This document shows positions 58,051-64,000 of a stretch of 64,000 nucleotides of DNA, one piece after another. The DNA comes from Theocolax elegans (taxonomy: Eukaryota > Arthropoda > Insecta > Hymenoptera > Cerocephalidae), in NCBI GenBank assembly GCA_026168455.1, contig CM047431.1, positions 27,035,569-27,099,568 on the forward strand, in the 5' to 3' direction. The number at the start of each line of letters is the position of its first letter. Position 1 is the first letter of the stretch. A program made the translations under genes and the position numbers. The notes beneath the pieces were generated by a model. That model did no database searches, had not been told where the DNA came from, and saw only the letters and a program-made list of their open reading frames with translations.

Positions 58051-58065
58051 ATATAATCCATATTA

Positions 58066-58636
58066 TTATTATTTTTCAATTTGTAATGAATTATAAATAT
58101 TTTTTAAATTTTAATGCTGGTGTTCTAGTAGACTTATCGTCTAATAAGTAAGACAGTCTCAACCCAGTTATACACAGAAAAAAATTTATCAAAATATTTA
58201 TTTATTCTTTAATTTTATAATGGGCATATACAACACGTGCTAAAATCTAATTTAAAATCTTTGATGCTAAATTGTAGAAATTGCTTAAATTATTTTTTGC
58301 AAAAGTAAAAAGTATGAAATTTATTCTTTTAAAAAGTATAAAATGAAGTATAAATAAAGTATAAGGTTTCAAAAGTAGAATACACAATGTATATTGCCGC
58401 CGAATCACCCATAAAAAATTTTTTTGTAAAGGAAGCATACATATCTTACAATTACCAAACTCAATAACATATCTTCTCTAAAATACTGTTGTAGTCTGAA
58501 TACCCCATAATAAAAAACTGAATAATTAATGCCAAATTTTCCATAGTACAAGTGTTTATAAAGTAAAGTGTTTATATTTACATATCCCAGGATAACCAAA
58601 GATAACCAAGGATAACAAGGATAACTCTCGTACATA
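58066..58636. other. AT-rich stretch, no gene seen
   Basis: No ORF motifs. A short tandem GGATAACCAA-type run lies at 58590-58625. Confidence 0.55.
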
Positions 58637-58735
58637 TAAACACACGCACGCACACGCACGCATGCATACGCACGCACGCACACACACGCACGCACACATA
58701 GATGAACAGGCAAACGCACACGCACACCTACACTC
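58637..58735. repeat. CACGCA/CACA microsatellite
   Basis: About 100 bp of ACACGCACGC-type repeats. The Cys/Val/Arg-rich ORFs on the minus strand are translations of it. Confidence 0.9.
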
Positions 58736-58755
58736 CACACAATCGTAATAAATTA

Positions 58756-59345
58756 ATTTTTTTGTGAGTTCCCCCTCTACTGAACAGAATATTCAATAAA
58801 CATGATCTTTTTATCCTTAATGTGATCACAACACCATAACGAACATTTTGAGACTATAAAAAGTTATTAAGGAATTTTGTTTTAATTTTTTAATCTTACA
58901 AAATCAAAACTATCTCCGTTTGCACGTGCACCAAAAATTAAAATTTTTTTTAATTATTCTTATTTTTTTAAATAACATATACAATAATTATAGCATTTTA
59001 TTTATTCACACGCTTAACACACATACACACAAGTTCCACATGTCGAAATAATAAATAAATAATTCATTTACATTTAATTTAAACATAATATTAAAATATT
59101 ATATCTTAAATCTTCACTTTTCTGTAAATTCCCCCTTCTACTCTCAATAATATTTAATAAATATTATCTTATTTATTGTTAACGTGATTACGGCACCCTA
59201 ACAAACATTATGAGACTATAAAACATTGTTTATGTATTTTAGTTTTTATTTTGTAAGCTTACGAAATTCAAACTATCTGCGATTCACGTGCGAGGAACAA
59301 TTTTTATTTCTAAATTGTTATTAATATTACAAATAATATACATTT
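58756..59345 (+). repeat. Two diverged direct repeats of ~225 bp (period ~358)
   Basis: 58756-58980 and 59115-59345 share TTCCCCCTCTACT/TTCCCCCTTCTACT, an AACRAACATTWTGAGACTATA block and ACTATCTSCGWTT...CACGTGC. Related sequence runs inverted at 60790-60840. Non-coding. Confidence 0.7.
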
Positions 59346-59452
59346 GTTATAACTTTTGATGTATTCAGTTTGTACCTGGCACCACGACAAACAATTATTG
59401 ACAAAAAATTAATTATCGGTTGAGCAATTGTAATAATTAATGGTATAAGATC

Positions 59453-60532
59453 TGTAACGGGGTGGGTACTGGGGAAATGTAAGGCCCCCTGTTAGGCCCA
59501 ATTTGTCCCAACTTACCAACCTTAAGTGTGCAGTCCCACGATGCGGCCGGGAATCACTTTGATTCCCGTGCAATGCCGTTAACAACGTCAAACACCTCGT
59601 TTGACTTAGATACCGTGCGTTGGGCCCTGTGCCCAAAATCGCCAACTAGGATAAACACCGGAGAGGGTGGTATTCGTGGGATAGGACTTGGACCGGTAAA
59701 AATGTTATCAACAATCGATATATTAAGCTAATCGGCGAGAAAGATCGTCTCGCCAAGTCAATTCATTAAATGATTAATTAAACAATAATAAATCAACGTT
59801 AACAATTTAAGGGGAGTCGTACCAATGACTACCCCGAGGTCAGCGCGAAACAATTAGTTAAAATCTATTTAACCGACGAATTACGAGCAACCGATCCGGG
59901 AATGATCGGCTGCTTAACGACGTAGGGAGCTCTGACGTATAAGCTTCCTACGTAACGCGCGCCTTCTCTCGTGAAGTGGCTCCCGCGAACCACCGACTTG
60001 TCTATCCGGGCGGGATTTGTCACGAGAGGGGGGAAAAGAGGAGCGCTTCCTCACCTAGACCGAACCAGGAAAATTGGGACACGAAATATTAGACAGACAC
60101 GCGGGTCTAAACGTGGTGCACCACTTACCGCGTATCTAAATATCTCGCCTCGGCGGGAAAAGACTGGGCAACAGAGAGATAGCTCGGTCTTGTGCTAATC
60201 TCTCTCTCTCTTTCACTCCAACGGTCGGGAAGGCGGTCGACTCTTGGCTTCCTTCTTTCTCCCTTTCTCTGGGCCGTGCTGCTCCGCACGCCGACGTGGA
60301 GATTGGTGGGGAGAAAACCTTACACCCACACACTAATTGCACCAGTCTTTCTTCACTTTTTACCGTCAAAAATATCTCGGCAATTGTCAACACGATGTTG
60401 TTGCCAAGCGTGCACGAACTCGATCTCCGTACTCCCAGCTGGGCGCGCACGATTCTCGCGCTTTCGTGCGCGCGCCGCGCTGTATATCCTCTGTCGCGTA
60501 GCTTACCTGATCGGTAACTCGCTTACCGTTAT
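59453..60532. mobile_element. Second solo LTR with 5-bp target duplication
   Basis: Starts TGTAACGGGG, ends CCGTTAT, with AGATC on both sides (59448-59452, 60533-60537). The 1080-bp GC-rich interior differs from the unit LTRs except at the ends (TGTAACGGGGT), so it is a related but separate family. No internal gag/pol alongside. The last base pair deviates from the usual CA. Confidence 0.75.
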
Positions 60533-60537
60533 AGATC

Positions 60538-61058
60538 ATAAAAGTAAGTAAAGAAAATGGACACGTACGTACGTACGGATGCGGACATGTCCGTCTTATA
60601 ATATTAAAATAATTAAACAATCACGTCCTGAAAATAAATTTTTTTAGTTAGTAATTGTTTATCATAGTGCCAGGTATACATTAAATACATAAAAAGTTAC
60701 AATTGTTGTACATTTTTAATAATATTACAAACAATTTATAAATTTAAAATTTTCATCATGAAATTTTCCCGGTGAAAACACTGACAGTTTTTTTACAGTA
60801 GAGGGGGAAATTCACAGAAAAGTGCTTATTTTAGATATAAAATTTTAATATCATGAGGATGTGGATTTTGGTTAAACTATCTTCAATTTCTTATTTTTAT
60901 CATAACTTTGCTCCAAATTTTAGCTTTTTCATCTTTAAATTATATCTACTTACATGCAACTTTCTTTTAGTTTTTGGTTCGATTGTTTGTCTTTATTTAT
61001 TTTGGAGTTATAAGCGATTAAGTTGGAAGTAATTTTTATTGAAATTATTATTAGATAG
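60538..61058. other. Helitron-interior-like non-coding DNA
   Basis: CGTACGTACGTACG, TAGTGCCAGGTATA and TTCACAGAAAAGTGCTTATT recall, rearranged, the Helitron interior at 32660-32880. No gene. Confidence 0.5.
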
Positions 61059-61559
61059 ATGGTGAGAGAGACTATCGTTCGTCCAGAATTTTTTAATAAA
61101 AAGAAGGCTGTATTGATCTCTACGAACATAGTTTTCGCTTATATGCCGACGTTTCTGACGTTTTTTTACCGTCTCTTTTCAAGGCTAAAAACAAATCAGC
61201 GAGAAAATTCTATTAACATTAAGGCAGCGATTTCAGTAATTTTAATTCTATAATAGCGCACATACACATTCTTACCAACAAAAAAAGGCGCAGAGATACT
61301 AATCACATTCTGGAGTCAATAATCTCCAATCGCACAAAATACTACATAAAAAACCATGTTATTTAAAAAAATACAATTCAAATGATTAGAAAGGAAAAAA
61401 TTAACAAAATAAAAGAAAATTATATCAAAAAACAAAGAAATAATTACAAACCCCTCACACTCGCAAAAACCTTCACTCAACGTGTTTTCGAGGACATCCC
61501 CGAAGGGAGTCCTTTACAATAGTGAAATTAATATCAAGATCTCGACATCGTCTAACCTC
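61059..61559. other. No supported gene
   Basis: A 64-codon ORF (61059-61253) has no family motif. The rest is AT-rich. Confidence 0.5.
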
Positions 61560-61660
61560 CGACAATATATACATATATACATACATACATGCATACATAT
61601 ATACATACGCATTACACATATATACATACGTCTACGTACAACACATACGTGTACGTATAA
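61560..61660. repeat. CATA-type microsatellite
   Basis: Imperfect ATACATAC repeats grading into ACGTACGT-rich sequence. Confidence 0.85.
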
Positions 61661-61679
61661 ACTAATTTAATAATATATA

Positions 61680-61960
61680 AGTCGCAGAGAGCAAATATAT
61701 TGCGGGGCCAAACGAGTCGAGATTTCTCCCGTGTATCAGGAAACCATGCGCTGCGAAGAAGTGGCAAACCCGACTCGCTATGTCGAGACCTGCTGTGATT
61801 CCCCCGGCAGCCTGGAAGCGCGCCACCTCCGAGCACCACGTAGTCCCCCGATACCATGAGACCGAATACATTAAGCGGTCAACCGAGTGATAGAGTTTTC
61901 ACGGATCGTAATGCACTGGATCGCCTACGCACGCAACATTTTTACATCATCAAGCACAAC
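61680..61960. other. GC-richer block of unknown nature
   Basis: Open in two minus-strand frames (61857-61612 and 61871-61662) but without motifs I recognise. Could be a degraded element or a captured exon. Base composition stands out from the AT-rich flanks. Confidence 0.35.
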
Positions 61961-62692
61961 TCTGTATACAATTTTTAAAAAATTTACGTCTTCGATACGG
62001 TTTAACGTAAACATAGGAAACATATATATATATTCTGGTTCAGGAAATTAATTCAAGTATAACCCGGTCGGAATTTTTTAAAAATATTAATTAGGTGAGG
62101 CGTAATTAATTTTTGACATGGGCCAATCAGAGGCCGGATTAGAGAAGAAAGTTGTACGACGTTGCCGCGCGGGACTAATGCAACAGGTGAACGAGCGAAG
62201 CGGCCGACGCGCCTGACCATAGCTAATGCGTATAGCAGAAGCGAAGATCACGAAAAAGAATGAATCGCAAAAAATATTTTACGAGATTGATTGTATGAAT
62301 AAAATGTGTAATCAAGGAAATGATTTTTTTTAAGTTTAAATTAGACCGCAGACTAATAAATTCATTACTACTATTATTAATTTATTTACTGAATCTATGA
62401 TATGCGTGCGTTATAAATATGAGATTATTACAGTTTTTAATCTCATAGTATTTACATTAATTTATTGAAACCTTTATGACGAATTTTAAGACAATAAAAT
62501 TTTGAATTGAATTAAGTTTTGGGTACAATATAGCCAATAAATACGTTTCCATTAAGATATATCGCTACATATTGGAAATATATTAGTTAATTTTTCAAGT
62601 ATATTGGCAATAATATTGCTAGTGAAATAATTCCTAGTCCGTGAAAAATGAAATTTAGCTCAAGCCTCAATTCTCCGCTTAAAAAACATAAT

Positions 62693-62830
62693 GCTCTCCG
62701 ATGTTCGCGCACATCAAATTTTGTATTCGTGGAGTAAGCACGCCGCGGGCGCTCTCCGACGTTCGTGCTCATCAAATTTTGTAGTCGCAGAGTAAGCCCG
62801 CCGCGGGCGCTCTCCGACGTCCGCACTGCA
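62693..62830. repeat. 58-bp tandem repeat, about 2.4 copies
   Basis: GCTCTCCGAYGTTCG begins at 62693, 62751 and 62809; the unit continues with CATCAAATTTTGTAKTCG and ends CGCCGCGGGC. Confidence 0.85.
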
Positions 62831-62839
62831 AGAGTAAAC

Positions 62840-64000
62840 ATGCTCGAAAAAAGTTTTTTCGTTAAAATTACAATTCATTGTGTTTCAGACTTAATAAATA
62901 CTAGCAACAATTCCTCGGTCGCTAACGCTCCCTCGGTCGAAATTACACTAAATATATACTTATTTTTTTAATTTTTACAATTTAATTATATAATTTTACA
63001 ATTTAATTGAATAAAAATGTAAAATATAATATAATGTGTAATTAATTTACCTAGTATTCAGTTACAATCAATTTTTTTTAGTCAATAAAATAAAAATAAC
63101 AGTGTATTATATTTGCAACATTGTATATACTTATTTAATCTTAGTCAATTACACAAGAGTTTATAGATACTGAACATATTTCTACATAGTACTGAAAAAA
63201 TTAAAAAAAATTAAAAATAATTGACATGATAAAACTTACACTGGAGTAAGGAATTTTAATTTTAAATTTAATACGTAGTAACACATATATTATTAGTTAC
63301 AATATTTCCACACTATTCCTGTAAGAAGCTACATGAATCTAGTAACAAATGTGTTATTTTTCTACCAGAATAATATTTTCAACAACAAAAATTAGAATAT
63401 AAAATTATTTTTTAACCATTTTACATATATTTCATGCTTTTTCATGATGTTTCACGGAAAGGAGATGAAGAATTAAAATTTCATACAAAATTACTAAACT
63501 CAGCTAATGCATCGTATATATTCAATTATTCTTTCAAACAAATGATTATACATAATAATTGAATTTATAAAAATTTTTTTCAGATTAAAATTCTTGCTAA
63601 AAGATTTATTTTTACATTTTATTAATTTTGTTTTATTTTCAAAAATCTTTTATAAAAAAGAATTTTAGTAATTGCAACCAAAAAATATAAATGATATCCA
63701 ATTACAAAATAAAAAATTGAATATTAATTATAAAAGTTATTTTAATATTACATTTGGTATTACATTAAAAAAATGAAAGAAAAATAATATTTTAAATTTT
63801 TTAACCACCTTCCTCACGCATTTTACATCTTAGAAATAGAAGATGATGAAAAATGTTTGTAAAAAAAATCTATATAAATGTAATAAAAAAAAAAATAAAA
63901 CGTATCGTCCAATAAAATATGTATTACATTAAATTATATATATTATATTATATATATTATCAAAATTTATTAGAGTAATAGTACTGATTTTGTCAATGTT
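62840..64000. other. AT-rich end of window, no gene seen
   Basis: No ORF, repeat or RNA gene recognised. Very high A+T with homopolymer runs. Confidence 0.6.

Noticed and set aside
58405..58740. Cys/Val/Arg-rich 111-aa ORF
   Set aside because: Translation of the CACGCA microsatellite; no signal peptide or cysteine spacing pattern beyond the repeat.
61059..61253. 64-aa plus-strand ORF
   Set aside because: No motif, no splice or promoter context, and length within chance for this composition.

Overview
The window looks like a gene-poor, AT-rich nuclear segment from an arthropod, most likely an insect and possibly a hymenopteran. The organism is inferred only from the element families and the flavour of the reverse transcriptases; no host gene could be named. 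Nearly everything I can support is mobile DNA: degenerate LINEs of several clades, long inverted-repeat (foldback) elements, piggyBac-like MITEs, a tRNA-headed SINE and a 5S-derived SINE, solo LTRs, Helitron, Penelope-like and Mutator-like remnants. The only host-gene-like signal is a three-exon minus-strand fragment at 21947-23031 whose exons splice in frame.

Layout. 1-2000: an apparently exact 502-bp tandem duplication and a small foldback MITE. 2000-6810: three decayed LINE fragments, all on the minus strand. 7994-17023: a 9-kb stretch bounded by long inverted repeats with internal subrepeats and filled with at least five smaller inverted-repeat elements. 17040-20990: two more LINE remnants, the second split by a TTAA-flanked MITE. 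21947-23031: the spliced gene fragment. 23335-23673: a 5'-truncated SINE.

24353-53715 is the main structure. A 1.65-kb near-perfect palindrome (called F here) occurs three times in the same orientation, separated by two copies of a 12.2-kb segment X, giving F-X-F-X-F. F2 has the left flank of F3 and the right flank of F1, the expected footprint of unequal recombination between two pre-existing F copies. Each X holds R1-type LINE pieces, a variant F (F'), a fragment of a Helitron helicase, one end of a Penelope-like element, a 5.2-kb non-autonomous Helitron (TC...CTAG ends) carrying a solo LTR and a 3-kb array of 59-bp repeats, a SINE, the 5' part of a Mutator-like element and a 0.4-kb foldback.

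The right flank (53716-55986) closes the nest: the 3' end of the same Mutator-like element, the GIY-YIG endonuclease end of the Penelope-like element, an inverted copy of its terminal repeat lacking both the Helitron and the SINE (an empty site for each), then the rest of the helicase. The helicase halves on either side share a 16-bp duplication. An order of insertions can therefore be read: helicase gene, then Penelope-like element, then Helitron, SINE and Mutator-like element inside it, then the LTR and foldbacks, then tandem duplication.

56800-64000: a TTAA-flanked palindromic MITE, a complete 5S-derived SINE with a 15-bp target duplication, a second solo LTR with a 5-bp target duplication, microsatellites and AT-rich DNA without recognisable genes. 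No intact protein-coding gene is seen anywhere, and no gene network can be inferred.
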